A DNA stretch of 64,000 nt from Micromonospora okii. GTDB lineage: Bacteria; Actinomycetota; Actinomycetes; Mycobacteriales; Micromonosporaceae. The notes under the pieces are model-generated. The model saw nothing but the letters and a program-made list of their open reading frames with translations, was not told where the DNA came from and searched no databases. The DNA is taken from the NCBI RefSeq assembly GCF_020884795.1, contig NZ_BBZF01000019.1, positions 126,888 through 190,887 of the forward strand, written 5' to 3'. The translations under genes were made by a program, and so were the position numbers. This document shows, one piece after another, positions 17,376 to 25,658 of the stretch (position 1 is its first letter; every line of letters starts with the position of its first letter).

Positions 17376-17597
17376 TCAGCGGTCCTCGTCGCGCCGGTAC
17401 AGGGTCTCCCGCCGTGCCAGGCGCTGCACCGCGTAGCTCGCCACCAGCAGGGCGATCGCGAGGACCACCTCCAGCCACGCCACCGCCCCGTTGGCGATGG
17501 TCAGGCCGACGACCAGCAGCGCCAGCCCGGCCACCGCGAGGATGCCGGCCCACAGCAGCCCCCGCCGTCGCCGCGCCGCCCGCTCGTCGACCGCCAC
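17376..17597 (-). CDS. Small two-helix membrane protein
   Basis: 73 residues: basic N-terminus (RRRR near 9-12), hydrophobic helices about 13-35 and 38-57, and a charged C-terminal tail (RRDEDR). No family recognised. It is just upstream of the exonuclease gene on the same strand with a 49-base gap and may be cotranscribed. Confidence 0.65.
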   Translation of the reverse strand: MAVDERAARRRRGLLWAGILAVAGLALLVVGLTIANGAVAWLEVVLAIALLVASYAVQRLARRETLYRRDEDR

Positions 17598-17717
17598 CGC
17601 GCCGCCCGCCTTTCTCCCGCGCCGCCCGCGCCGGTGTCGGCGCAGGTCCAGGCTAGCGACGCGGCCACCCGGCCCGGGCGGCTTCGCCGCGAGCCGGCCC
17701 TGCGGCCGGGGCCCCGG

Positions 17718-18035
17718 TCACCACTGGTCGAACCAGGCCCGGACGCCGTCGAGGTCGCCCGCGCCGAGGGCGACCATCAGCGCGACCCGGGCCTTGGCGG
17801 CGGGTAGGCCGTACGCGCCGACGGCGGCCAGGGCGTCGGCGGCGCGACGCGGCTCCGCCAGCCGGACGTGGCGGGCGCGGCACCGAGGCCGGCCGATCCG
17901 GGATCGGGGATCGGCCGAACGACCGTTAAGCTGAACGGGTGGGAACCGACGCGGCGGCCGTCGACCCGCCCGCGCCCCGATCACCGAAGCCGGCCCCGGC
18001 CCGGGTTCCCGCACCGCGCCGGCCGCCCCACGCAC
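17718..18035 (-). CDS. Possible small hypothetical protein
   Basis: The C-terminal 50 residues (HVRLAEPRRAADALAAVG, AKARVALMVALGAGD, ending WFDQW) look like a genuine compact helical domain, with natural Ala/Leu periodicity. The N-terminal half is Arg/Pro-rich and no good start or ribosome binding site is visible; it also runs antisense to the leader of the acyl-CoA dehydrogenase gene. The true start may lie inside this frame or the gene may be a remnant. Function unknown. Confidence 0.35.
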   Translation of the reverse strand: MRGAAGAVREPGPGPASVIGARAGRRPPRRFPPVQLNGRSADPRSRIGRPRCRARHVRLAEPRRAADALAAVGAYGLPAAKARVALMVALGAGDLDGVRAWFDQW

Positions 18036-18082
18036 GACGCGGTCGGCTCACCATCACCCCCACGGAGCTCATCGCGCTATGA
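17939..18082 (+). CDS. Possible 47-residue leaderless ORF coupled to the acyl-CoA dehydrogenase
   Basis: A GTG at 17939 lies a few bases after TTAAGCT, a plausible -10 element, as in leaderless actinobacterial mRNAs. The frame is Pro/Ala/Arg-rich, ends with GRLTITPTELIAL, and its stop overlaps the next ATG (ATGA). The coupling pattern is what supports it; there is no recognisable homologue and the composition is close to background. Confidence 0.35.
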   Translation: MGTDAAAVDPPAPRSPKPAPARVPAPRRPPHARRGRLTITPTELIAL

Positions 18083-19221
18083 CTGTCGACCGGATCCTCC
18101 CCACCGACGAGGCCCACGACCTGCTCGACCTCGCCACCGAACTCGCCGACCGGGAGCTCGCCCCCCGGGCCGCCGAGTTCGAGCGGCGCGCCGAGTTCCC
18201 CCGGGAGGTGCTGCGCACCCTCGGCCGCGCCGGCCTGCTCGGCCTGCCGTACCCCGAGGAGCACGGCGGCGCCGCCCAGCCGTACGAGGTGTACCTCCAG
18301 GTCCTGGAGATCCTCGCCAGCCGGTGGCTCGCCGTCGCCGAGGCGGTCAGCGTGCACACGCTGTCCTGCTACCCGGTGGCGCAGTTCGGCAGCGCCGCCC
18401 AGCGCGAGCTGCTGCCCGACATGCTCGGCGGCGAGCTGCTCGGCGCGTACTGCCTCTCCGAGCCCCAGGGCGGCTCGGACGCGGCGGCGCTGACCACGAA
18501 GGCCGTCCGCGACGGCGACGCGTACGTCGTCACCGGCACCAAGGCGTGGATCACCCACGCCCGGGTGGCCGACTTCTACAACGTCTTCTGCCGCACCGGC
18601 GGCCCCGGCCCGAAGGGCATCTCCTGCCTGCTCGCCGACCGTGGCACCCCCGGCATCGTCCCGCAGGCCGCCGAGCGGACCATGGGCCTGCACGCCTCCC
18701 CGGTGGCGCAGATCGCCTTCGACGACGCCCGGGTGCCGGCCGACCGGCTCGTCGGCGCGGAGGGCGCGGGCTTCACCATCGCCATGTCCGCGCTGGACTC
18801 CGGGCGGCTCGGCATCGCCGCCTGCGCGGTCGGGCTGGCCCAGGCCGCCCTCGACTACGCCGTCGGGTACGCCCGCGAGCGGCAGCAGTTCGGCCGGTCC
18901 ATCATCGACTTCCAGGGCCTCGGCTTCCTCCTCGCCGACGCGGCCACCCAGATCTCCGCCGCCCGCGCCCTGACCCTGCACGCGGCCCGGCTGCGCGACG
19001 CCGGCCGCCCGTACTCGACGGAGGCGGCGAAGGCGAAGCTGTTCGCCACGGACGTCGCCATGCGGGTCGCCACCGACGCGGTGCAGGTGCTCGGCGGGGC
19101 CGGCTACGTGGCCGACCACCCGACGGAGCGGTACCTGCGGGAGGCGAAGGTGCTGCAGATCGTCGAGGGCACCAACCAGATCCAGCGGATGGTGATCTCC
19201 CGGGCGCTGGCGAAGGGCTGA
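18079..19221 (+). CDS. Acyl-CoA dehydrogenase
   Basis: 380 residues, the normal family length. N-terminal helical domain; middle beta domain with YCLSEPQGGSDAAAL (FAD/substrate loop) and VTGTKAWITHA; C-terminal domain with RQQFGRSIIDFQ, QVLGGAGYVADHPTERYLREAK and IVEGTNQIQR. The Glu in IVEGTNQ is the expected catalytic base. It oxidises acyl-CoA at alpha-beta using FAD and passes electrons to ETF; chain specificity is not apparent. The ATG overlaps a small upstream reading frame by ATGA. Followed by an Lrp/AsnC gene on the same strand. Confidence 0.95.
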   Translation: MTVDRILPTDEAHDLLDLATELADRELAPRAAEFERRAEFPREVLRTLGRAGLLGLPYPEEHGGAAQPYEVYLQVLEILASRWLAVAEAVSVHTLSCYPVAQFGSAAQRELLPDMLGGELLGAYCLSEPQGGSDAAALTTKAVRDGDAYVVTGTKAWITHARVADFYNVFCRTGGPGPKGISCLLADRGTPGIVPQAAERTMGLHASPVAQIAFDDARVPADRLVGAEGAGFTIAMSALDSGRLGIAACAVGLAQAALDYAVGYARERQQFGRSIIDFQGLGFLLADAATQISAARALTLHAARLRDAGRPYSTEAAKAKLFATDVAMRVATDAVQVLGGAGYVADHPTERYLREAKVLQIVEGTNQIQRMVISRALAKG

Positions 19222-19273
19222 CCCGGCGGGAGCGTCGTCGCACGGGAGCCGTTTTCCCGGTAGGTTGCACGCC

Positions 19274-19780
19274 GTGGAGGAGACCGACCGGGCCATCGTC
19301 GCGGCGCTGACCGCCGACGGGCGGCTGTCGTACACGGATCTGGCGGAGAAGGTGGGCCTGTCGGTGTCCGCGGTGCACCAGCGGGTCCGCCGGCTGGAGC
19401 AGCGCGGCGTGATCAAGGGGTACGCCGCCCGCGTCGCCTTCGAGGCGCTGGGCCTGCCGCTGACCGCGTTCGTGGCGATCCGGCCGTTCGACCCGTCACA
19501 GCCCGACGACGCCCCCGAACGGCTGGCCCACCTGCCCGAGATCGACTCCTGCTACTCCGTGGCGGGGGAGGACTTCTACATGCTGCTGGTGCGGGTGGCC
19601 GGGCCGGCGGACCTGGAGCGGCTGCTCCAGGAGATCCGCACGGCCGCCAACGTCACCACCCGCACCACCGTGGTGCTGTCCACCCCGTACGAGAACCGGC
19701 CGCCGGGGATCAGTGCCGAGCAGACAGCTCGGGGGCGGGGTCGGCCGGCGGGGGAGCCGGCTGGTTCCACCGCCCGATGA
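19274..19780 (+). CDS. Lrp/AsnC-family transcriptional regulator
   Basis: 168 residues. N-terminal winged HTH (about 1-50: TDRAIVAALTADGRLSYTDLA, then VHQRVRRLEQRGVI), followed by the alpha/beta RAM ligand-binding domain with CYSVAGEDFYMLLVRVA. GTG 19274 is preferred to TTG 19265. The last 25 residues are low-complexity and overlap by 71 bases the 3' end of the convergent histidine phosphatase gene. Effector is probably an amino acid; the target may be the preceding dehydrogenase gene. Confidence 0.92.
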   Translation: MEETDRAIVAALTADGRLSYTDLAEKVGLSVSAVHQRVRRLEQRGVIKGYAARVAFEALGLPLTAFVAIRPFDPSQPDDAPERLAHLPEIDSCYSVAGEDFYMLLVRVAGPADLERLLQEIRTAANVTTRTTVVLSTPYENRPPGISAEQTARGRGRPAGEPAGSTAR

Positions 19781-20321
19781 CCCGCCGGCCGTGCTCGTGA
19801 CCGAGCAGGCTCACCGTGGCGGTGTCCAGGCGGAGCAGCCCCCCGGCGGCCGGCGGTAGCCCGACCCACCGCGCGCCCAGCACCCGCAGGGCGTGCCCGT
19901 GGCCGACCAGGGCCACGTCGCCGCGCTCCAGCAGCGGGGCGACCCGGGCGAGCACCCGGTCGAGCCGCTCACCCACCTCGGCCGGGGACTCCCCGCCCGG
20001 GCAGCCGTCCGTCCAGAGGTTCCACGCCGGGCGGTCGGCGTGGATCTCGGCGGTCGTCACGCCCTCGTACTCGCCGTAGTTCCACTCGGCCAGGTCGGGA
20101 TCGGTGGCCGTGACGGCCAGCCCGGCCAGCTCGGCGGTGCGCAGCGCCCGGCGGCGCGGGCTGGACAGCACCCGGACGAACCGCCGCCCGCCCAGGAGCC
20201 CCCCGACGGCCCGCGCCTGCCGCTCGCCGTCGGTGGTCAGTTCCAGGTCGGTGTACGAGGTGTGCCGCCGCCCGAGACTCCAGGCCGTCTCCCCGTGTCG
20301 CACGAGCACGATCTCTCCCAT
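19710..20321 (-). CDS. Histidine phosphatase (phosphoglycerate-mutase-like)
   Basis: 203 residues. LVRHGETAWS carries the phospho-accepting histidine (residue 8), SPRRRALRTAEL gives the second Arg, and GHGHALRVLG near 160 the second histidine. The family removes phosphate from sugar phosphates or nucleotides; the actinobacterial form is often annotated as acid phosphatase. ATG 20321 has the conserved GEIVLVRHG start immediately after it. Confidence 0.92.
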   Translation of the reverse strand: MGEIVLVRHGETAWSLGRRHTSYTDLELTTDGERQARAVGGLLGGRRFVRVLSSPRRRALRTAELAGLAVTATDPDLAEWNYGEYEGVTTAEIHADRPAWNLWTDGCPGGESPAEVGERLDRVLARVAPLLERGDVALVGHGHALRVLGARWVGLPPAAGGLLRLDTATVSLLGHEHGRRVIGRWNQPAPPPADPAPELSARH

Positions 20322-20367
20322 CCGCCCAGTCAAGCACCTGCCCGGTTCCGGCAGTAGCGCTAGCCTC

Positions 20368-21048
20368 CTAGGATGCTCTAGCCGGTGTGAGCCGCCCGTC
20401 CTGGACCTCGACAACGCGGTCGGCCGCAGCGAGGTGGACGCGGTCGTGGGTGACCAGGACGGTGGCGGTGGCCCGCCGGTGGGTGAGGCGGGTGATCAGG
20501 TCGACGACGGCAGCGCCCCGTTCGTGGTCGAGGGCGCTGGTGGGTTCGTCGACGAGCAGCACCGTGGGGTCGTTCATCAGCGCCCGGGCGATGTTGACGC
20601 GCTGGCGCTGCCCGCCGGAGAGCTGGTGGGGGCGGCGGTCCGCCTGGGCGGCGAGGCCGACGGCGTCGAGCAGTTCCCGGGCCCGGCCCCGGGCCCCGGC
20701 GGGGGAGCGACCGTCGAGCTGCGCCATGACCTGGAGCTGCTCGGTCGCGGTGAGGGAGGGCAGCAGGTTGGGCTGCTGGAACACGATGCCGATCCGGCTG
20801 CGGCGCAGGGCGGTCAGCTCGCCGCGCGTCATGCCGGTGGTGGCGACGCCGTCGACGGTGACGGTGCCGGCGTCCGGGGCGATCAGGGTGGCGGCGACGG
20901 CGAGGAGGCTGGACTTGCCGGAGCCGGAGGGGCCGACGACGGCGGTCAGGCTGCCCCTGGGCACGGTCAGGGTGACCCGGTCGAGGGCGGTCAGGCGGGA
21001 GTCGCCGTCGGGGTAGGTGAGGGTGACATCGGTCAGGTGCAGGCTCAT
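20368..21048 (-). CDS. ABC transporter ATP-binding protein (MacB/LolD type)
   Basis: 226 residues. Walker A GPSGSGKSS, Q-loop FQQPNLLPSLTA, signature LSGGQRQRVNIARAL, Walker B LLVDEPTSALD and the H-loop VTHD. The LolD/MacB pattern fits its partner, an FtsX-type permease with which it overlaps by ATGA. Probably powers export or extrusion of a lipophilic or peptide compound. Divergent from a NarL-type two-component system, a common antibiotic/envelope-stress arrangement. Confidence 0.95.
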   Translation of the reverse strand: MSLHLTDVTLTYPDGDSRLTALDRVTLTVPRGSLTAVVGPSGSGKSSLLAVAATLIAPDAGTVTVDGVATTGMTRGELTALRRSRIGIVFQQPNLLPSLTATEQLQVMAQLDGRSPAGARGRARELLDAVGLAAQADRRPHQLSGGQRQRVNIARALMNDPTVLLVDEPTSALDHERGAAVVDLITRLTHRRATATVLVTHDRVHLAAADRVVEVQDGRLTPARAS

Positions 21049-22133
21049 CGGGCGCTCCCCAGGGCGGTCAGCGGGTCGACGGAGGTGATGCGGCGGATGG
21101 CCAGCGCCGCGCCGAGCGCGCCGAGCGCGATCATCACGGCGGCCGGGACGAGAACGGTGGCGGGAGTGAGGACGAACGGCACGGCCGCGCCGGCGACGAG
21201 GGCGCCCAGGCCGGCGGCGAGGGCGGTGCCGAGCAGGGTGCCGCCGGCGAGCAGGACGACGGCCTGGCCGAGCGCGTCGGTGAGCAGGGTGGCGGTCGAG
21301 GCGCCCAGGGCCTTCAGCACGGCGACGTCGCCGCTGCGCTGGATGGTCCAGACGGTGAAGAACGCCCCGATGACGAGCGCGGAGATCGCGAACAGGAAGC
21401 CGCGCATCAGTTGCAGTGAGCCGTTCTCCGAGGTGTAGGAGCCGATCGCGGAGAGCGAGTCGTCCTTCGAGACGGTTTCGGTGCCCGCGCGCTCGTCGGC
21501 GGCCCGGATGTCGGCGTCGGCGCTGGTGTCCAGGGCGATGACGGTGGCGGCGGGCTCGTCGGCCCCGCCGCCGGGGGGCGCCAGCCTCTGCCACAGGCCC
21601 AGGCTGGTCCAGACGACGGGGGTGTGGCTGAAGGAGGCGTCGCCGCGCACGGCGGCCACGCTCACCTGCTGCCCGCCGAGGGTGAGGGTGTCGCCCGGGC
21701 CCACGCCGAGGTTCTCGGCGGCGGTGACGGAGAGGACGGCCGCGTGCCCGTCGATCGTGTCGCCGGCCGGGGCGAGCGCCGAGCCGGGCTGGACGCCGAA
21801 GGCGGAGACCCCGGTGCTCCGGTCGCCGGCGGTGGCCCTGGTGGTGGTGATGCCCAGGGGTTCCGCCCGGTCCACGCCGGGGGTGTGGGCCCACTGCTGC
21901 CACTGCCTCTCGCTGACGGTGGAGTTGGAGAACGACAGCTCCTCACCCCCGCCGGGCGCGCCGAACGCGAGCATGTCGGCGGGCAGGCCGGTGATCGCGG
22001 AGACGTTCTGCCGGCCGAGGCCGGCGGTCAGCCCGGACAACAGCCCGACGAGCATGGTGATCAGCACGATGACGGTTCCCATCAGGGCGAAGCGCCCCTT
22101 GGCGAATCTCAGGTCTCTCCAGGCGACGAACAC
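21045..22133 (-). CDS. FtsX-family ABC transporter permease
   Basis: 362 residues. N-terminal helix (about 18-40), a large extracytoplasmic MacB-PCD-like domain (about 45-225), then three helices at about 240-262, 285-310 and 325-345, the usual topology. RDLRFAKGRFALMG at the start and the C-terminal IRRITSVDPLTALG are family hallmarks. GTG 22133 is used; an upstream ATG at 22214 would add 27 non-homologous residues. Overlaps the ATPase gene by 4 bases. Confidence 0.9.
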   Translation of the reverse strand: MFVAWRDLRFAKGRFALMGTVIVLITMLVGLLSGLTAGLGRQNVSAITGLPADMLAFGAPGGGEELSFSNSTVSERQWQQWAHTPGVDRAEPLGITTTRATAGDRSTGVSAFGVQPGSALAPAGDTIDGHAAVLSVTAAENLGVGPGDTLTLGGQQVSVAAVRGDASFSHTPVVWTSLGLWQRLAPPGGGADEPAATVIALDTSADADIRAADERAGTETVSKDDSLSAIGSYTSENGSLQLMRGFLFAISALVIGAFFTVWTIQRSGDVAVLKALGASTATLLTDALGQAVVLLAGGTLLGTALAAGLGALVAGAAVPFVLTPATVLVPAAVMIALGALGAALAIRRITSVDPLTALGSAR

Positions 22134-22306
22134 GGCTTCGGCCTGCCCCTCTCGTGGTGTACGTGGTAGACCTCCACGGTCGCCGCTCGCCCCCGGGGTC
22201 CGCTTCTGGCGCAAGGCAGCAGATGTGGCGTGCCGAAAGGCCGCCCGCCGGTGCTAACTTTCGATTGAGGCGCGCCGGGGCGGTGGCTGCCTACGCTGGA
22301 AGAACC

Positions 22307-23527
22307 GTGAAGACCACCGCTGCGGCCTTGACGCCCGCCACCCGGACCCTGACCTGGTGCCTGCACCTGCTCGTCGTCGGCCTGCTCGCCCTGGCCGCCG
22401 TACGGGCCGTCGCCGGCGACCACCCGTACGCCGGGGTGGTCGCCGCGGTGGCTGTGGCGTGCGGGCTGGTCTACGCGGTCGGGCCCCTGCTGCCCTCCGT
22501 CGGCCGCTCCCGGCGGGCCGCCGCGGTGTGGCTGGCCGCGGTGGACGCGGTGTGGCTGGTCCTGCTGGCCCTGTCGTCGGACGCGGTGTGGGTGGCCTTC
22601 CCGCTGTACTTCCTGCACCTGCACCTGCTGTCCCGCCGCGCCGGCCTGGCCGCCGTGGCGATCACCGCGGCGGCCGCCGTCGTCGGCTTCGCCGCGCACC
22701 GGGGCTCCTTCAGCCCGGCGATGGCGATCGGCCCCGCCCTCGGCGCGGCCGTGGCGATCGCCGTGGTGTGGGGCTACCAGGCCCTGTACCGCGAGAGCGA
22801 ACGCCGCCGGCGGCTGATCGAGGAGCTGACCGCGACGCGCGCCGACCTGGCCGCCGCCCAGCACACCGCCGGCGTCCTCACCGAGCGCGAGCGCCTCGCC
22901 CGGGAGATCCACGACACCCTGGCCCAGGGCTTCTCCAGCATCCAACTGCTGCTGCGCGCCGCAGAGCGGGCCCTTCCCGGCGCGCCGGACAGGGCCGCCC
23001 GCCACGTCGGCCAGGCCCGCCAGGCCGCCGTCGACAATCTCGCCGAGGCCCGCCGCTTCGTCGCCGCCCTCGCCCCGCCCGCGCTGGAGGGCACCACCCT
23101 GGCCGGCGCACTGGAGGAACTGTGCGGCACCACGAGCGTCCGGCACCGGCTCACCGCGCGTTTCCACCTCACCGGCGAACCCCGGCCGCTGCCGGCCGCG
23201 CACGAGACGGCACTGCTGCGCATCGCCCAGTCGGCCCTCGCGAACACGGTGCGCCACGCCGAAGCCAGCACCGCCGACGTCACCCTCAGCTACCTCGGCG
23301 ACCGGGTGGCCGTGGACGTCACCGACGACGGGCACGGCTTCGACCCGCACCGGCTTGCCGCGCCCGAGGCCCCGGGCGGTGGGTACGGCCTGGCCGCGAT
23401 GCGCGCCCGCGTCCTCGCCCTCGGCGGCACCCTCACCGTCGAGTCCGCGCCGGGCCGGGGCACCGCCCTGGCCGCCCAGCTACCCGTCGCCCCGGGCGCC
23501 GGCCGCGCCGTCGAGGAGCACCCGTGA
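22307..23527 (+). CDS. NarL-type sensor histidine kinase
   Basis: 406 residues. Five to six N-terminal membrane helices (about 10-155) without a large extracellular loop, a short coiled coil, HisKA_3 with H202 in AREIHDTLAQGFSSIQ, and an HATPase domain with N box and GYGLAAMRAR. Intramembrane-sensing kinases of this type often detect envelope damage or a transported drug. GTG 22307 follows TACGCT by about 10 bases, suggesting a leaderless transcript. Coupled (GTGA) to the response regulator and divergent from the FtsX/ATPase transporter, a probable target. Confidence 0.93.
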   Translation: MKTTAAALTPATRTLTWCLHLLVVGLLALAAVRAVAGDHPYAGVVAAVAVACGLVYAVGPLLPSVGRSRRAAAVWLAAVDAVWLVLLALSSDAVWVAFPLYFLHLHLLSRRAGLAAVAITAAAAVVGFAAHRGSFSPAMAIGPALGAAVAIAVVWGYQALYRESERRRRLIEELTATRADLAAAQHTAGVLTERERLAREIHDTLAQGFSSIQLLLRAAERALPGAPDRAARHVGQARQAAVDNLAEARRFVAALAPPALEGTTLAGALEELCGTTSVRHRLTARFHLTGEPRPLPAAHETALLRIAQSALANTVRHAEASTADVTLSYLGDRVAVDVTDDGHGFDPHRLAAPEAPGGGYGLAAMRARVLALGGTLTVESAPGRGTALAAQLPVAPGAGRAVEEHP

Positions 23528-24159
23528 CAGGCCCGCTCATCCGGCTGCTCCTGGCCGACGACCACCCCGTCGTCCGGGCCGGCCTCCGCGCCGTACTGGA
23601 GACCGAGCCCGACCTCGAGGTCGTGGCCGAGGCCGCCACCGCCGAGGAGGCCGTGGCCCGCGCCGGCGTGGGCGACATCGACGTGGTCCTCATGGACCTG
23701 CAGTTCGGCCGGGCGATGAACGGCGCCCAGGCCACCGCCGAGATCACCGCCCGGCCCGGCGCGCCTCGGGTGCTGATCGTCACCACCTACGACACCGACG
23801 CCGACACGCTGCCCGCCATCGCGGCCGGCGCGACCGGCTACCTGCTCAAGGACGCCCCGCCCGAGGAGATCGCCGCCGCCGTGCGCACCGCCGCCGCCGG
23901 GCGGACGACCCTCGCCCCCGCCGTTGCCGACCGGCTCGTGAACCGGCTGCGCGACCCCCGCGCGGCCCTGACCCCCCGCGAGACCGAGGTCCTGACCCTC
24001 GTCGCGGGCGGCCTGTCCAACCAGGCCATCGGCGCCCGCCTGTACCTGACCGAAGGCACCGTCAAGTCCCACCTCGCCCGGATCTACGCCAAGCTCGGCG
24101 TCGACTCGCGCACCGCCGCCGTCGCCGCCGCGACGCAGCTCGGCCTCATCCGGCGCTGA
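23524..24159 (+). CDS. NarL/FixJ-family response regulator
   Basis: 211 residues. Receiver domain with DD (11-12), phospho-acceptor D58 in VVLMDLQFG, TTYDTD and conserved Lys in YLLKDAPPEE; C-terminal LuxR-type HTH with LTPRETEVLTLVAGGLSNQAI and TVKSHLARIYAKLGV. Overlaps the kinase stop by GTGA. Expected to regulate the divergent transporter genes, though no clear operator was found in 22134-22306. Confidence 0.95.
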   Translation: MTGPLIRLLLADDHPVVRAGLRAVLETEPDLEVVAEAATAEEAVARAGVGDIDVVLMDLQFGRAMNGAQATAEITARPGAPRVLIVTTYDTDADTLPAIAAGATGYLLKDAPPEEIAAAVRTAAAGRTTLAPAVADRLVNRLRDPRAALTPRETEVLTLVAGGLSNQAIGARLYLTEGTVKSHLARIYAKLGVDSRTAAVAAATQLGLIRR

Positions 24160-24640
24160 CCCGGGGGAGGGGGCCTGCTACACCGCCGGGGACGGCGGCA
24201 GGTCGTTCGCTACGTCATGAACCGTCACCCGTCCGACATGAGCACTGTGTACCGCCGCGAGGGTTGAGGCGCTATGCAGGACCCGATGAGCCGTCGGGCT
24301 GGCGAGAACGGGCGGCCGCAGCCAACCGTGCAGACGAGCACCAGGACGGGCACCGGCCCTCGGCGGCGCGCCGCGAGCGGCAGGCCGAGGAGCGCGGACA
24401 GTGCCCACACCGCCGCGTCGGAGCCCGGTGTCCGAAGCTGGGCGGCGGCCGTGAGGGCTCAGACACCAGCCGCATGGTGGCAAGGTGATCACGCGCTCGC
24501 CGTCATGGTTGCCTGCTCGTCGTGTTCGCGGTGTCGTGTTCGCGGAGCATTCACCTACGAAACCCCCGGCAAATCTCCCGACGGCCTCGTCACTCAACGA
24601 CGGCCTGTCAGTATCAGACTCAGCTACCAGTCGGTCGGTG
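24160..24640 (+). other. Gene-poor boundary region, no convincing gene
   Basis: Roughly 480 bases of lower GC than the flanking chromosome. Short frames exist (for example a 16-codon ATG frame at 24216-24266 and an Arg-rich frame ending at 24488), but none shows recognisable domain sequence. A 10-base GTGTTCGCGG word is repeated within 24520-24545. It separates ordinary chromosomal genes from the lower-GC resistance-like pair and may hold remnants of an insertion. Confidence 0.4.
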
Positions 24641-25594
24641 TCAGCTGCTCATGCCTGCGGCGAAGGGCATCGTCTGCCAGTGGTCAACCGCGGGCTTGAG
24701 GTACTCCATCAGTTTGGGAAGCTGCGGGACCAGGGTGAGGGTGGCGATGACTCGCAGCATGCCCACGGCGTTGACGAAGGCGAGGACCTCCTCGTCGAGC
24801 GGCCTCATGCCGTTGCGTCGTGCGCCGCGGTTGTAGGCGGCTTCGTGCTCGGGTCCAAGAGCGGCCAGGTCCCACTCGACGGGACCAAGCGTGACCAGTT
24901 CGAAGTCGGCGAAGAGGTCGCCGTCCACTGCGCGGAAAATGTTGGCGGGCGGGGAATCGCCGTGGATGGGCTGGAGGCCGATGCCGGGGAACCGGGCTTC
25001 GAAAGCGCTGCGTGAGCGTACGAGGGGTTCGAGGAGTTGCCATTCGCGGCGGGCGCGGTCGAGCTCGGCCGCTCCGATCAGGTCGGGATGGTGGTCGAGC
25101 AGGGCGAGGCTGTCCGCGATGAACCGAGGGTCGGCCGCGGACAGGAACTCCAGGCGGTGGCTCGGGTAGGCGCGCAGTGCCGCGTGCAGGTCGGCGACGC
25201 TCTCGGCGTTCGCCACGTAGTCGGGTTCCATGTCCCGGGCCTCCTCGACGAACGGCCAGAACGTCATCGAGAACCCGTCGCGCTGCACGGGTTCGCGCGG
25301 CAAGAGCGGACTGGGCCCGATCACGGGGATTCCCTGGTCGGCCAGCCAGCGTGTGACATCCAGCTCGTCCTGCTGGCGCCGCGCGAGGGCGGCCAGGTCG
25401 TCCGGGCGGGGCAGGACGGTGGGAATCCGGGTCACGACCGGCGAGGGGGCCAGGTGGACGACGACGGAAAAGACGTCGTGGAGCACCGTGGGCTCGGTGA
25501 CGGTCAGGCCGAGCCCGCGCCCGGCCGTGACGGCTGCCTCGACGACGGCGGAGGTGCGGTCGGCGCGCTGTTGTGGTGTCAGGAAGGTGGTCAT
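24641..25594 (-). CDS. Aminoglycoside phosphotransferase (APH)-fold kinase
   Basis: 317 residues. The C-lobe has a Brenner motif HGDSPPAN (HGDxxxxN) near 215 and FADFELVTLGP near 233, where the usual DFxxxxxGP keeps the metal-binding Asp; MTFWPFVEE marks the hinge. The N-lobe is poorly conserved, as usual. Such kinases phosphorylate aminoglycosides, macrolides, choline or other small alcohols; the substrate cannot be decided. It lies downstream of an ABC-F gene on the same strand in a region of lower GC, a pattern consistent with acquired resistance (inference). Confidence 0.8.
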   Translation of the reverse strand: MTTFLTPQQRADRTSAVVEAAVTAGRGLGLTVTEPTVLHDVFSVVVHLAPSPVVTRIPTVLPRPDDLAALARRQQDELDVTRWLADQGIPVIGPSPLLPREPVQRDGFSMTFWPFVEEARDMEPDYVANAESVADLHAALRAYPSHRLEFLSAADPRFIADSLALLDHHPDLIGAAELDRARREWQLLEPLVRSRSAFEARFPGIGLQPIHGDSPPANIFRAVDGDLFADFELVTLGPVEWDLAALGPEHEAAYNRGARRNGMRPLDEEVLAFVNAVGMLRVIATLTLVPQLPKLMEYLKPAVDHWQTMPFAAGMSS

Positions 25595-25658
25595 TGATCC
25601 CTTGCCTCAGTGGTGATGGATGTCAAGCGATTCAGGGCGGGGGTAGGCCGGACATCGG

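Noticed and set aside
22109-23350. 413-codon minus-strand frame
   Set aside because: Shadow of the NarL-type kinase gene on the opposite strand; lacks any motif.
24178-24597. 139-codon minus-strand frame
   Set aside because: No motif, unusual composition and no ribosome binding site.
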